The notes: generated from the sequence alone by a model not told the origin. Positions 18,432 to 27,649 are shown, counted from the stretch's first letter. The stretch is 64,000 bases of DNA from Desulfobulbaceae bacterium (GCA_024227155.1 JAAELB010000218.1:1-64000), one strand, 5' to 3'. Made by a program: numbers and translations.

Positions 18432-20195
18432 ATGATAAAGAGATTTCTATTCTTACCTATTCTTCTTCTCGTAGGCTATGCACTTATTGAAAGTGGAAAT
18501 TTTGCAACTATTGCAGCGGGCATTGCTATATTTATTGTTGGCATGCTGTTCATGGAAGATGGCTTTAAGCTCTTTACCGGTGGAATTCTCTCGCAAATCC
18601 TAAAAAAAACAACAGATACAGTTCCAAAAGCGGTATTCAGTGGCTTTTTCGCGACGGCTGTTGTTCAAAGTTCATCCCTGGTGAGTGTCATTGCCATATC
18701 TTTTCTTTCCGCCGAGCTCATCGCTCTTTCACAGGCTGTCGGCATTATTTTTGGAGCAAATATAGGCACAACTACTACTGCCTGGATAGTTTCCGCCTTT
18801 GGCATGAAGATCAAGATTTCCGCCTTTGCCATGCCGATGATAGTTTTTGGGGTGCTCTTTACTTTTTTTTCAAATAGGACCTATAAAGGTCTTGGCAATA
18901 TTCTCCTGGGTCTTGGTTTTATTTTTCTTGGAATATCATTTATGAAGGATGGGTTCGAAACCCTGAAGAGTGGTATAGACCTGTCACAGTACAGTGTTAG
19001 CGGCCTGTTGGGGATTTTTGTTTATATTTTAGTAGGGGCGATTGCCACAATAATTATCCAGTCTAGCAGTGCCACCATGGCTCTTATCATTACAGCGGTG
19101 GCTACAGGGCAGATCGATTATATGAATTCATTGTGTCTTGCCATAGGGGCAAATTTGGGTACGACGGTCACGGCTGTTTTGGGTGCCATTACCTCCAATG
19201 CCAATGGTAAAAGGTTGGCGGTTGCCCATTTTATTTTCAATGTGTTGACGGCATTATTTGCAATTGTATTCATAAAAATACTAATGAATCTTGTGGACAT
19301 GTTGAGTATTTACGTTGGTATTGGCAGTGATGATATCGCCATGAAACTGTCTCTGTTTCACACTATTTTTAATGTTGCCGGGGTGTTGCTCATAACACCA
19401 TTTACAGGAAGGTTAGTAACATTTCTGGAGACCCTTTTTGTTTTTGCAGAAGACCGGCGGGGACGACCACGGTATTTAGATGAGGAAGTTATTAAAAGTT
19501 CCGGACCAGCAATAGCAGCGCTCTATAAAGAGGCAGAACATCTCTACGACACCGTTGCAAAAATTATTGTTCAGGCCTTGCGCCTCCATCGTCATGAAGT
19601 CTTTTCAGAAGCAGAAATGGATGAAGTCGTAAAGACAGTGAAGGGTGAAGCTGTTGATATCGATCATCTGTATCAGCGGAAAATTAAATTTCTCTATAGT
19701 GATATTTTGAAATATTCAATTCTTGCGGAAAAGAATATGGATAGAGTCCAGAGAAAAAAGGTGTATAAAATCAAACTTGCCTGCCGTGATATGATTGATG
19801 CTGTGAAGGAAATTCGTGAGCTACAAAAAAATATTGTCAGATATATGGCAAGAGATAACGACTATATTAAGAATGAATATAACTTTTTACGCAGAGATTT
19901 AGCAGAGGTGTTAAGGGTGGTAACAGAGTTTCAGGGAAATCCTGGAGACATTGAGACGGTTGCTCAACTTGAGACAGCACGGGAGCAAAATAAAGGACTT
20001 GATATAGTTTCAGCCAAAAGGCTCAGCATTTTATTAAGAGATGGGAACATAGATGACACCATGGCCTCTTCGTTGCTCAATGACGGCACCTATACCAGTA
20101 AGATAGCCGGAAATCTTATTACAAGTGCGGAAATTTTATGGGGCATTGAAGAGGAGGACAGTGAATTAGAACTTGAGTTAAGTGAACTCACGTAG
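18432..20195 (+). CDS. Na+/Pi cotransporter family protein (NptA type) with PhoU-like tail
   Basis: 587 residues from ATG 18432; TTG 18417 is an alternative, and neither has a clear ribosome-binding site. It would import phosphate coupled to sodium. The membrane part (~1-350) contains two inverted copies of the family repeat, each with a QSSS motif (AVVQSSSLVSV and IIQSSSATMAL) and a GANIGTT or GANLGTT loop. The C-terminal ~220 residues are helical, highly charged and PhoU-like, a common arrangement in bacterial members. The gene stands alone, followed by a convergent gene. Confidence 0.92.
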   Translation: MIKRFLFLPILLLVGYALIESGNFATIAAGIAIFIVGMLFMEDGFKLFTGGILSQILKKTTDTVPKAVFSGFFATAVVQSSSLVSVIAISFLSAELIALSQAVGIIFGANIGTTTTAWIVSAFGMKIKISAFAMPMIVFGVLFTFFSNRTYKGLGNILLGLGFIFLGISFMKDGFETLKSGIDLSQYSVSGLLGIFVYILVGAIATIIIQSSSATMALIITAVATGQIDYMNSLCLAIGANLGTTVTAVLGAITSNANGKRLAVAHFIFNVLTALFAIVFIKILMNLVDMLSIYVGIGSDDIAMKLSLFHTIFNVAGVLLITPFTGRLVTFLETLFVFAEDRRGRPRYLDEEVIKSSGPAIAALYKEAEHLYDTVAKIIVQALRLHRHEVFSEAEMDEVVKTVKGEAVDIDHLYQRKIKFLYSDILKYSILAEKNMDRVQRKKVYKIKLACRDMIDAVKEIRELQKNIVRYMARDNDYIKNEYNFLRRDLAEVLRVVTEFQGNPGDIETVAQLETAREQNKGLDIVSAKRLSILLRDGNIDDTMASSLLNDGTYTSKIAGNLITSAEILWGIEEEDSELELELSELT

Positions 20196-20235
20196 GATTT
20201 TACAACCCCTGCCCTACGAAACACAACAATTCGGG

Positions 20236-21126
20236 TTAGCTGTTGTTGATGCAGTATGTCAGTGTCTCATCTAAGGAGGTGTCAATAAACTGATAACCCC
20301 CATCAAGCAAAACCTTTGGTGTGGCCCTGGTGCTGGAAAGTAACATCTCATCTGCCATCTGACCAAAGATTAACTTTGCCATAAACCCTGGTACTTTGAA
20401 CAATGTTGGACAGTTAAGCGCTCTACCTAAAGACTTAGTGAGATCTTTGTTCGTTGTTGGAGTTGGAGTGACAACATTGACGGGGCCCGATATTTGATCT
20501 GTCTTAATTAGAAAATCAACGATATTGGCAACATCTCGAATACTGATCCAGCTGATGAACTGTTTCCCATTTCCTACCACTCCGCCAACCTTCATGGTAA
20601 ATGGTGGAATCATTTTGTGAAGGGGGCCGCCATTAGGACTGAGAATCATACCGAAGCGTAAATGTATTACCCGGATACCCATATTAGAAAGCGGCTTGGT
20701 TTCATTTTCCCACTTTTTACAAACCTCTGCAAGAAAACCATCCCCAGGAGAACTGTCTTCGTCGAGCAGCTCATCGCCTCTATTTCCATAGAAACCTACT
20801 GCGGAGGCTGAGAGGAAAATTTTAGGCTTCACAGGTAAAAGAGAAATATAATCTACGAGTTCACGTGTACCTTCAACACGGCTATTGAAAATGAGAGATT
20901 TTCTGATTTTAGTCCATCGTCCAGATGCTACATTTTCCCCGGCAAGGTGGATAACTGAGTGGAACCTGTCGTTACTGCCTGTATGGAGGTTTGCGGTGTT
21001 CCAGAAGTGTTTGGAGGAGGCGTCCTGGGTTCGTTTCAGGCACTGGATCGAATACCCCTTACTGAATAACGATTCCACGAGAGAATTGCCAACAAGTCCA
21101 CTGCTTCCGGTGATCAGAGTTTTCAT
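20236..21126 (-). CDS. TIGR01777-family NAD(P)-dependent epimerase/reductase
   Basis: 296 residues. An extended SDR protein of the SDR39U1/YfcH type, whose substrate is not established. The nucleotide-binding motif is TGSSGLVGNSLVESL at residue ~6. Family hallmarks are HLAGENVASGRW, SASAVGFYG and a later RFGMILSPNGGPLHKM segment. Its start overlaps the stop of the upstream cysteine-rich gene (21123-21464) by four bases, indicating translational coupling. Confidence 0.9.
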   Translation of the reverse strand: MKTLITGSSGLVGNSLVESLFSKGYSIQCLKRTQDASSKHFWNTANLHTGSNDRFHSVIHLAGENVASGRWTKIRKSLIFNSRVEGTRELVDYISLLPVKPKIFLSASAVGFYGNRGDELLDEDSSPGDGFLAEVCKKWENETKPLSNMGIRVIHLRFGMILSPNGGPLHKMIPPFTMKVGGVVGNGKQFISWISIRDVANIVDFLIKTDQISGPVNVVTPTPTTNKDLTKSLGRALNCPTLFKVPGFMAKLIFGQMADEMLLSSTRATPKVLLDGGYQFIDTSLDETLTYCINNS

Positions 21127-21464
21127 CGAGTGGTACCTCCGGTCTTAGATTGTTTTTTACCATCCAAGATATGCAGAATGGCGAGTAGGGGATGACTAAA
21201 GAGCATCCTGGGCCCTGCGTAGCGCATGATTGAGCGAACTTTGTCGCGCATCTCTTTTTTGTAGCAGTGAACATGGCAGTTTGCACAGGTCGGTTTTTCT
21301 ATACCAAATGGGCAATGTTGTAATCTTTTCTCAGCGTATTTTTGCACTGCTGTACAGTCTTCACATAGGGGTTGTTGGGGGCTGTTATGATGTTTGTTGC
21401 AATAGATTTTCAACATACATTGAAAGGTGAGCAATTCACGGTGTAGTCTGCCGGTTAATTCCAT
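21123..21464 (-). CDS. YgbA-type (nitrous oxide-stimulated promoter family) cysteine-rich protein
   Basis: 113 residues. Eight cysteines lie in the first 67 positions (16, 22, 34, 37, 51, 60, 63, 67), including CEDC and CANCHVHC. This fits the YgbA_NO family, whose members are linked to nitrosative stress by their promoters and whose function is unknown. The cysteine spacing suggests metal or Fe-S binding, which is inference. It overlaps the TIGR01777 epimerase gene by ATGA. Confidence 0.82.
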   Translation of the reverse strand: MELTGRLHRELLTFQCMLKIYCNKHHNSPQQPLCEDCTAVQKYAEKRLQHCPFGIEKPTCANCHVHCYKKEMRDKVRSIMRYAGPRMLFSHPLLAILHILDGKKQSKTGGTTR

Positions 21465-21503
21465 GGCACAAGTAATCTTGATAAAGTTGAAAAGGTGAAG
21501 ATT

Positions 21504-22034
21504 TCAGATGAAATCTACGCCAGGTAGTGATGCTTTCTCTATTTCTTCCACTATGGCGTCAGCAACCTGGTCCTGGCTGAGTTTTGAGCATTCCACTGTA
21601 ATATCTGCATAGGTTGTGTACAATTCTTCCCTTTCTTCAAAAAGATCTTGGAATGTTTGCTCCGGCCGTTTTGCCAACCCTCTCGTTTCGTAGTTGTGTA
21701 TTCGGGCTTTTAAGGCTGTGAGATCAGCCTGTAGAAAGACAGAAAGCCCTTCTTGTTTCAAATGTTGCATTGCTGAGTGGCTGTAGGCTGCAGACCCCCC
21801 GGTTGCAATTATGTGATTCTTACAGCGAACTGATAGAAGGACCTGTTCTTCTATTTTTCGAAGTGCCATGGAACCCTGGGAGTCAACAATTTCCTGAAGA
21901 CTTTTCTTAGTGAGGTTCTGGATTAGTATGTCAGTATCAAGGAATCGCTTTGCAATAAGTTTTGCTAGTATCACACCGACTGTACTCTTACCGGAACCGG
22001 GCATGCCGATGAGAACTATATTTGATTTTTTCAT
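21504..22034 (-). CDS. aroK: Shikimate kinase
   Basis: 176 residues, normal for the family. It phosphorylates shikimate at O-3 with ATP in aromatic amino-acid synthesis, and the chorismate made downstream also feeds MqnA. Walker A is GMPGSGKST at ~9-17. DTD at ~33 and GGSAAYS (in place of the usual GGGxV) form the substrate site, and the RGLAKRP lid segment is present. It may be co-transcribed with the two genes after it on the minus strand (39-base gap). Confidence 0.9.
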   Translation of the reverse strand: MKKSNIVLIGMPGSGKSTVGVILAKLIAKRFLDTDILIQNLTKKSLQEIVDSQGSMALRKIEEQVLLSVRCKNHIIATGGSAAYSHSAMQHLKQEGLSVFLQADLTALKARIHNYETRGLAKRPEQTFQDLFEEREELYTTYADITVECSKLSQDQVADAIVEEIEKASLPGVDFI

Positions 22035-22308
22035 AGTAATTGTTAATTTAGAGGAAAAACTTTTTGTATGACGAAAAAATAAACAGGATTACCCAAGAGG
22101 CAAACATAAAATAAAGATGCTTACTATAGTGTACGATGGGGTGGAATAGATAATCATTTTTGTAGCTTATGCCGGCAACGAATTGTAATTATGCTATCAT
22201 ATACCTTGTAGAATGAAAAAATGTGAGTTTTAATTATAGCGTGGTTATATAAAAAATACCTTTCACAGGGTGTTAGATTGTTTTTGGTAATGTCAAAGGA
22301 ATAACGGA

Positions 22309-22638
22309 ATGGAAATTTTTACGAAAATCGCTGAATGGTTCAACTCCACCCATATTCATCAGCAGGTTATGGAAGTAGACTATATAGGGTTGTCATCTAA
22401 TCCCTGGTTTATGGTACCTTTTGTGTTGTTACTTTGCTATATGCTCTTTAAGCAAAGATGGAAGGACCTTGTAATTACAGTAATCTTTGTTGCTGTATGG
22501 TGGGTTTCAGGTACAGCTTATGTTGACTCTTTAATTGTCAATGGCGTGGTTCAGATGGAAAAGATACTGCCGATAGTTTTTGGAGGAGCCGTTGTTTTAG
22601 GGTTTGTAATTTATCTCCTGTTCGGCAGATCAGATTGA
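22309..22638 (+). CDS. Small three-helix membrane protein of unknown function
   Basis: 109 residues. I do not recognise a family. After an amphipathic N-terminus there are three hydrophobic segments, near residues 33-47, 53-68 and 86-104. Short loops (FKQRWKD) separate the first two. GGAATAACGG precedes ATG 22309. The next gene, a cNMP-binding protein, starts 12 bases downstream, so the two are probably co-transcribed. The membrane protein could be its anchor or target, but that is only positional inference. Confidence 0.75.
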   Translation: MEIFTKIAEWFNSTHIHQQVMEVDYIGLSSNPWFMVPFVLLLCYMLFKQRWKDLVITVIFVAVWWVSGTAYVDSLIVNGVVQMEKILPIVFGGAVVLGFVIYLLFGRSD

Positions 22639-22650
22639 CTGGTATAAAAT

Positions 22651-23724
22651 ATGCAGTTTAGAAACGGAATATTTATAATAACAGAAGAAGATCATTGCCC
22701 TCTTTATAACGTTAGAGAAGAGTTGGAGGTAAACGAGGGGATATTAACCCTGCCGGTGAGTAAGCCAACCTGTCTTACCCTCGCAAAAGATTTAGTGGAA
22801 ATAGCATCTGCTGAAAGCAGTTTTGAAAGATATTCAAAAGGTGCCACCGAGAAGGTGAAGTTTGAGTGTGGCGGATGTACCGGGTTAATCAGGTTTGAAT
22901 ATAAAAAAGATAAAGGTTTTGCAACTCTGCAAATGAAATTGCTTGTGGCAACCGAGAAACGTGAAAAGCTCAGGGGAATAAATAGATTTGCAGGTCTCTT
23001 GAGATCTATCAAGACCTTTTCTTCCCTTGCAGACGATGACCTGCTTGACCTTGCATCTCTACTCGATCTCATTGACTATCCTTGGCAATTCCCTATAACG
23101 CAAAAAGGGGATCCCGGTGACCGGTTATTTATTTTACTTTCCGGTAGAGCAGAAGTCCTTGATGATCAAGGAATTATCCTGGCGGAAATGGAAAAAGGTG
23201 AGGTTTTTGGCGAAATGAGTCTTTTATCTGGCGAGCGGGTCACCATGACTATTATGGCGGCTTCACCATGCCAGGTCGCAGTGATGAACCAGAAAGATTT
23301 CCGTTTTATCCTTAACAGATTTCCTTCTCTGCAGGTGTTTTTCTATAAGCTGCTTGTCGGCAGAATTGCTAAAATTAATGAACAACGGGCAGAGGAACTC
23401 TCTTCCGGAATGGTCGGGCAACTCAATGATATAGCGGCGGTTGAACTTTGTCAGATGGTTAATTCCAATCAGAAAACAGGTCGGCTGCATATGGAGGTTG
23501 GTGATAAGCGTGGTAATATCCTTTTTAATGAGGGTGAAATTGTCCATGCAGAGTTTGGAGGTGTGAGTGGCAGAGATGGTTTTTACGAAATTTTAACCCT
23601 TGATAATGGTCGTTTCAAATTCACCCAGGGGTTGACGCCTGAGGAAAAACAGTTAGATGTAATTGGTGGCTTCATGGGGATGGTAATGGAGGGAATGAAG
23701 CGATTAGATGACAAGCGCAGGTAA
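22651..23724 (+). CDS. Cyclic nucleotide-binding domain plus DUF4388 protein
   Basis: 357 residues. Residues ~1-110 form a domain I do not recognise, containing a GGC motif (CGGCTGLIRF). Residues ~120-240 are a cNMP-binding domain with GDPGDRLFILLSGRAEV and the phosphate-binding cassette core GEVFGEMSLLSGERVTMT. The usual Arg of the cassette is in GERVT. Residues ~250-350 match DUF4388 (PatA-like): LCQMVNSNQKTGRLHMEV, GNILFNEGEIVHAEFG and GRFKFTQG. No DNA-binding domain is present, so it is unlikely to be a CRP-type regulator. Confidence 0.85.
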   Translation: MQFRNGIFIITEEDHCPLYNVREELEVNEGILTLPVSKPTCLTLAKDLVEIASAESSFERYSKGATEKVKFECGGCTGLIRFEYKKDKGFATLQMKLLVATEKREKLRGINRFAGLLRSIKTFSSLADDDLLDLASLLDLIDYPWQFPITQKGDPGDRLFILLSGRAEVLDDQGIILAEMEKGEVFGEMSLLSGERVTMTIMAASPCQVAVMNQKDFRFILNRFPSLQVFFYKLLVGRIAKINEQRAEELSSGMVGQLNDIAAVELCQMVNSNQKTGRLHMEVGDKRGNILFNEGEIVHAEFGGVSGRDGFYEILTLDNGRFKFTQGLTPEEKQLDVIGGFMGMVMEGMKRLDDKRR

Positions 23725-23822
23725 GGAACGTACACTAAATAACATGAACATTTTACTTGCCCTTTATTCCACCGCCTACACTTAAAAAAAATCTTTGTAT
23801 ATCAGTAACTCAGAAAAGAACC

Positions 23823-24527
23823 ATGGACCGACGGCAATTAAAAAAACAGCTCATTTCTTTACTTTCATCCTCTGATTTACATTCGATTTATGCTCAGCTT
23901 GATGGTTTTCCTCAAAAAGCTCTCCTCAATCCTCTCTTTATAGCACTTTGTCATCCGCTTGAAAAAGTTAGATGGCATGCGGTGTGTTGTTTTGGCAAAA
24001 TAGTTTCAGTTATAGCGGGGAAGGATTTTGAAGCTGCCAGGGTCGTGATGCGACGATTTTTATGGACTCTTAATGATGAGTCAGGTGGAATAGGGTGGGG
24101 CGCTCCAGAGTCGATGGGCGAAATCATGTGTCATAACCGGCAGTTGCGAGAAGAATATCTACATATGCTGATCTCCTATATGCGTGAAGACGGAGAAGAA
24201 TTGTACCAGGATGGCAACTACCTTGAGTTACCACTGTTGCAACGAGGTCTTCTCTGGGGGGTTGGACGTTTGTGTCAAGTTAGCCCCGGTCAGATGGTTG
24301 ACGCTGGGGTTGTTGATGATCTCGTTGCCTATTTAGATTCTCCAGATATGCAGGTTCGTGGTATGGCTCTATGGGCCTTAAGCCATCTTAACACTGGTGT
24401 AGCTTCAGCTGATGTTTTATCGCTGCTTGATTCCACTGCCAGTTTACAGTTGTTCAGTGACGGTGCGATGCATACTATCGCTATAGCGGATCTCGCAAGG
24501 ACAGTAGCAGAAATACCAACAGCTTAA
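23823..24527 (+). CDS. HEAT-repeat-like protein (DVU0298 type)
   Basis: 234 residues from ATG 23823. The longer frame from TTG 23757 adds a proline-rich stretch with no start support. The sequence is all-helical with HEAT-like repeats: LEKVRWHAVCCFGKIV, a central GIGWGAPESMGEIM segment, and DMQVRGMALWALSHLN. It resembles the DVU0298 family described from sulfate reducers, whose function is unknown. It lies 5 bases before the nitrilase gene. Confidence 0.75.
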   Translation: MDRRQLKKQLISLLSSSDLHSIYAQLDGFPQKALLNPLFIALCHPLEKVRWHAVCCFGKIVSVIAGKDFEAARVVMRRFLWTLNDESGGIGWGAPESMGEIMCHNRQLREEYLHMLISYMREDGEELYQDGNYLELPLLQRGLLWGVGRLCQVSPGQMVDAGVVDDLVAYLDSPDMQVRGMALWALSHLNTGVASADVLSLLDSTASLQLFSDGAMHTIAIADLARTVAEIPTA

Positions 24528-24532
24528 TAGTT

Positions 24533-25309
24533 ATGGCTCAGGATAATAAACTTCAAAACGTTGGCTTTGTACAATTTCCCATTATTGCTGGGGATGTTGA
24601 AGTAAATCTGCATGGTCTCTGTTTACATATTGAAGAGATGCAGCCAGTCAGGAACAGTTTACTTGTCTTGCCGGAACTTTGGGTAACAGGCTTTCATTAT
24701 AGAAGAATGTCCATGCTGGTAGACGAGATTCCAGGGGTATTTGAAAAACTAACCGTGCTGGCGAATCAATTTGGTATCTATCTCGCGGGTTCATACCCGG
24801 AAAAAAATAGAGAAGGAAAGTTTTTCAACAGTTTGTTTGTCATAGGCAAAGACGGCAGCTATGGTCCCTATAGAAAACAACAGTTATTTCCAGGAGAGGA
24901 GGTCGTCTTTGTCCCTGAAACGACAAAGCCACAGTTACTCTCCACTCCCCATGGAAATATTGGCGCTATAATCTGTTACGACCTTCGGTTTCCGGGGATC
25001 TCAAGGAGCCTTTGCCAACAGGGTGCCGAGGTTCTCATCTGTTCTGCACTGTGGCCCAAAAGACGGATAGGACACTGGGAATCTCTTCTAATAGCACGTG
25101 CAATTGAAAACCAGATATTTGTTGTTGGTTGTAACGGGGTGGGTTTTAATGGAAAAATTGAACTGGGTGGCAACTCATTAATAATATCTCCGGAAGGTGT
25201 TGTGCTTTCACGGGGAGACGAGAAACAGGATGGAGCTGTAGTTGAACTTGACTGGTCGATTATGACCAGTTTCAGAGACCAGTTTAATTCCGTAGCGATA
25301 AAGGAATAA
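24533..25309 (+). CDS. Carbon-nitrogen hydrolase (nitrilase superfamily)
   Basis: 258 residues. The Glu-Lys-Cys triad is visible as LPELWVTG, YRKQQLFPGEE and AIICYDLRFP. The length and the DLRFP context resemble omega-amidase/YafV-like enzymes that hydrolyse amides, but the substrate cannot be assigned. It follows the HEAT-like gene by 5 bases and ends facing the convergent SDR gene. Confidence 0.88.
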   Translation: MAQDNKLQNVGFVQFPIIAGDVEVNLHGLCLHIEEMQPVRNSLLVLPELWVTGFHYRRMSMLVDEIPGVFEKLTVLANQFGIYLAGSYPEKNREGKFFNSLFVIGKDGSYGPYRKQQLFPGEEVVFVPETTKPQLLSTPHGNIGAIICYDLRFPGISRSLCQQGAEVLICSALWPKRRIGHWESLLIARAIENQIFVVGCNGVGFNGKIELGGNSLIISPEGVVLSRGDEKQDGAVVELDWSIMTSFRDQFNSVAIKE

Positions 25310-25321
25310 GGCGTAGGTGGG

Positions 25322-26158
25322 TTATAAAATTCCGGGGGGCATGGAAGGAACTCTGCTTGCTCCCAGTGAAAAACCTCCGTCCATTTTCATGACGGTTCCT
25401 GTCATATAGGTAGCGGATACTGCAAGAAAGAATACACATTTAGCGACTTCTTCAGGATAGCCAGTCCGATCCAGGAGAATCTGATCGCCTATGGCAGTTT
25501 TTTCATCCGCCGTCAGCGCTTTCCAGCCCCTGGTTTCTTCGCCGTGTCTGTTTCTGATTAAGCCTAAAGAGAGTTCATTAACCCGAATAGCTGGTGCCGC
25601 CTGGCGAGCCCAGGTTTCAGTTAAAGTACGGATTGCTCTGTTGGCAGCGCTGTAGCCATCGTTGAAAAAGTGTGCTGCTGGACCACTTCTCCCCGTTTCT
25701 CCTGCTATTGATGAAATATTAACAACCGATCCCTGTGTGCTTGGGGAGCACTTCTGCATCAACGGCAGGCAATGATGAAAGAGCAGCCATTTTGCCTTTA
25801 GTGTGGTGTCAATTTCGATATCCCACTGGTCACTGTTATGGGGAAGGTCATAGCTGCCATGGACCACCGGCATCCCGCCTCTTTCAATGTTATTGATAAG
25901 GAAGTCGAGGTGCCCTGAGGTCTCGTTTATCCAGTCAACTACCTTCAGGACATCAGTTTTTTTTCTGAGATCAGCCTTTAGTGTATGGAAGGAAAAGCCA
26001 GCCTCCAGAAAGTCCTGGTTCATTTCGGTTATAGAGTCCGGCCAGTCGTAAACCGGTAGGACAAGAGAGGCTCCTGCTTGTCCGAACGCTCTGGCGATTG
26101 CTCTGCCAACAGGCCTTGAGGCTCCAGGAATAAGAACAGTTTTGCCTTGGAGTTGCAT
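25322..26158 (-). CDS. Short-chain dehydrogenase/reductase
   Basis: 278 residues. Rossmann start GKTVLIPGASRPVGRAIARA. The usual NNAG is replaced by LINNIERGG. The catalytic Ser lies in VVNISSIAGETGRSGPA, with FFNDGYSAANRAI carrying the Tyr (GYSAANR), where the usual Lys three to four residues later is Asn/Arg. That active-site deviation makes the enzyme unusual or divergent. The C-terminus has the MTGTVMKMDGGFS motif of classical SDRs. It is followed downstream on the opposite strand by the nitrilase gene. Confidence 0.85.
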   Translation of the reverse strand: MQLQGKTVLIPGASRPVGRAIARAFGQAGASLVLPVYDWPDSITEMNQDFLEAGFSFHTLKADLRKKTDVLKVVDWINETSGHLDFLINNIERGGMPVVHGSYDLPHNSDQWDIEIDTTLKAKWLLFHHCLPLMQKCSPSTQGSVVNISSIAGETGRSGPAAHFFNDGYSAANRAIRTLTETWARQAAPAIRVNELSLGLIRNRHGEETRGWKALTADEKTAIGDQILLDRTGYPEEVAKCVFFLAVSATYMTGTVMKMDGGFSLGASRVPSMPPGIL

Positions 26159-26173
26159 GGAGATATTGTTGTG

Positions 26174-26839
26174 TTAAAAAAGTTTATTTAATATCGGCTG
26201 GCCTGGATCGTCAATCATATCGGGGCCTCCGTTTTGTACCTGGAAGCCTAAAAGCGAAGCAATGTCGTTATCCATACAGAGCCTATAATCATCGCTTGCG
26301 ATAATGTTGTTGTTAACAGGATTTACCAGCCGTGTTGATATGTATAACATTCTATTGCTTCTTGAAAATGTTCCAACAAGGATAGCTTGAGCATCGTTTC
26401 CACCTTCAAGTAAGGTCAAGTCCCGGGTGAGAATTGTTTCTCCGGATCGAGGTTCAATATAGAGACTGTTACCTAATTTGATTTCCCGAACAGTGTAACC
26501 CATTTGGGCAAATCTGGAGCTGATGTGCTCTTGAAGGAGTCGGCCAAATTTTGTGGTTTTAACGAGGTTGTTGTTATCCACAATGGTGGTAACAACAACC
26601 GGCATATCAGGGTGAAATGGAATAAGTGCAGGTTGAGCTCTGGTGATGAGGCTTTCGGCAATTTGGTATGAAAACTCCACCAGGTTTGTTGATCCCCCCA
26701 GGATATTTTCAAGCCGTGTACAGTTGAATTCTGCGCAACCACCTGTGATAAGGGCCAGTGATATAAGAAGGGGTAAGACGGGCAATCGTAAACGTCTATT
26801 CTGGAGCAGATGAAAAAAACGATCTGAAAAAAACATCAT
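26174..26839 (-). CDS. FlgO-family lipoprotein
   Basis: 221 residues. After a positively charged N-terminus, a hydrophobic stretch ends in the lipobox-like ITGGC near residue 34-35, predicting an outer-membrane or periplasmic lipoprotein. The mature part fits the FlgO family: VVVTTIVDNNNLVKTTKFGRLLQEHISSRF followed downstream by a GNDAQAILVGTFSR-like core. FlgO proteins are linked to flagellar stability in Vibrio, but many homologues are not near flagellar genes, as here. It is paired with another lipoprotein gene on the same strand. Confidence 0.8.
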   Translation of the reverse strand: MMFFSDRFFHLLQNRRLRLPVLPLLISLALITGGCAEFNCTRLENILGGSTNLVEFSYQIAESLITRAQPALIPFHPDMPVVVTTIVDNNNLVKTTKFGRLLQEHISSRFAQMGYTVREIKLGNSLYIEPRSGETILTRDLTLLEGGNDAQAILVGTFSRSNRMLYISTRLVNPVNNNIIASDDYRLCMDNDIASLLGFQVQNGGPDMIDDPGQPILNKLF

Positions 26840-26843
26840 GTAT

Positions 26844-26870
26844 GCCTTATTTCCTGTTTATCGGGGTTAT
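26844..26870. repeat. Partial dispersed repeat module, copy I
   Basis: The reverse complement TAACCCCGATAAACAGG plus AAATAAGG matches the left module of copy B with few changes. It lies between two lipoprotein genes and supplies the TAA stop of the upstream one. Confidence 0.45.
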
Positions 26871-27649
26871 ATGTCCTTTGTACTGTTTTTCTCCTTCGGC
26901 ACCGGTAAGGGCGCAGGGGACTGGGGGTGCTCATACTGTTCTCTGGATTTTTTTTCCTGGGCAGCCTTTGATGAAAGCTTGATTGTTGTCGTTTGCGGCA
27001 TTACTTCCTGGTAGTGGAAGAAATCTTTGTCGTTGATATAATAAATATCCGACGCCCTGAAAAGGTATTGGTTGTTATCAATCATTGAGGTCGTAATTAT
27101 CACCTCATAGCTCCCTTTTATAGAGATACTGGAATTTGCAACGTCAGCCGCAATTCCGGAAGCGAGTATCAGCAGATCGCTGGGGGCATCCCTGAGGACG
27201 ATAACTGCGGCTGATAAAGCGGTGAGCAGGCCTGGCTGAATTGTTCTTGCTCTGTTAGCATTGTGCCGCACAACCTGAACCTTGTAAAGGACGTTAATTG
27301 ATTCCGGGTCGGGAGTACTGTTGGTTGGAATGCCGTAGCTGTACAGTCCAGTGATAAGAAGATCTCGGAATGCTTCATTGAAGGAGGAGGTCTCGTTTGG
27401 GGAGCAGGGTGTTGCTTCGTCGCCACAGGTTTCTTCTACAAATACAGCTTTTTCAATATTGTCAGATAGTATCAGTTGGTTGTTAATTTTGTTTGCTAAA
27501 TCTTGTGCCAGAACCGCCCAGTGATTAGACGCCTGCATCTTTTTCTGTTGTGAATATTCATGTGTTACTGGTTCTGGTACCCGACTGGTACAGCCTATAA
27601 CGATGATGAGAATGATGACTGCGAGAGGAAAAACCAATAAGGTTCGCAT
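26867..27649 (-). CDS. Lipoprotein of unknown function (partner of the FlgO-like gene)
   Basis: 260 residues. A signal peptide ends in the lipobox IVIGC at residue ~20. The body contains DLANKINNQLILSDNIEKAVFVEE and a hydrophobic middle (SAAVIVLRDAPSDLLILASGIA). The C-terminal ~40 residues are rich in Lys, Glu and Pro. I do not recognise a family. The pairing with the FlgO-like lipoprotein on the same strand (27-base gap) suggests a joint envelope role. Confidence 0.75.
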   Translation of the reverse strand: MRTLLVFPLAVIILIIVIGCTSRVPEPVTHEYSQQKKMQASNHWAVLAQDLANKINNQLILSDNIEKAVFVEETCGDEATPCSPNETSSFNEAFRDLLITGLYSYGIPTNSTPDPESINVLYKVQVVRHNANRARTIQPGLLTALSAAVIVLRDAPSDLLILASGIAADVANSSISIKGSYEVIITTSMIDNNQYLFRASDIYYINDKDFFHYQEVMPQTTTIKLSSKAAQEKKSREQYEHPQSPAPLPVPKEKNSTKDI

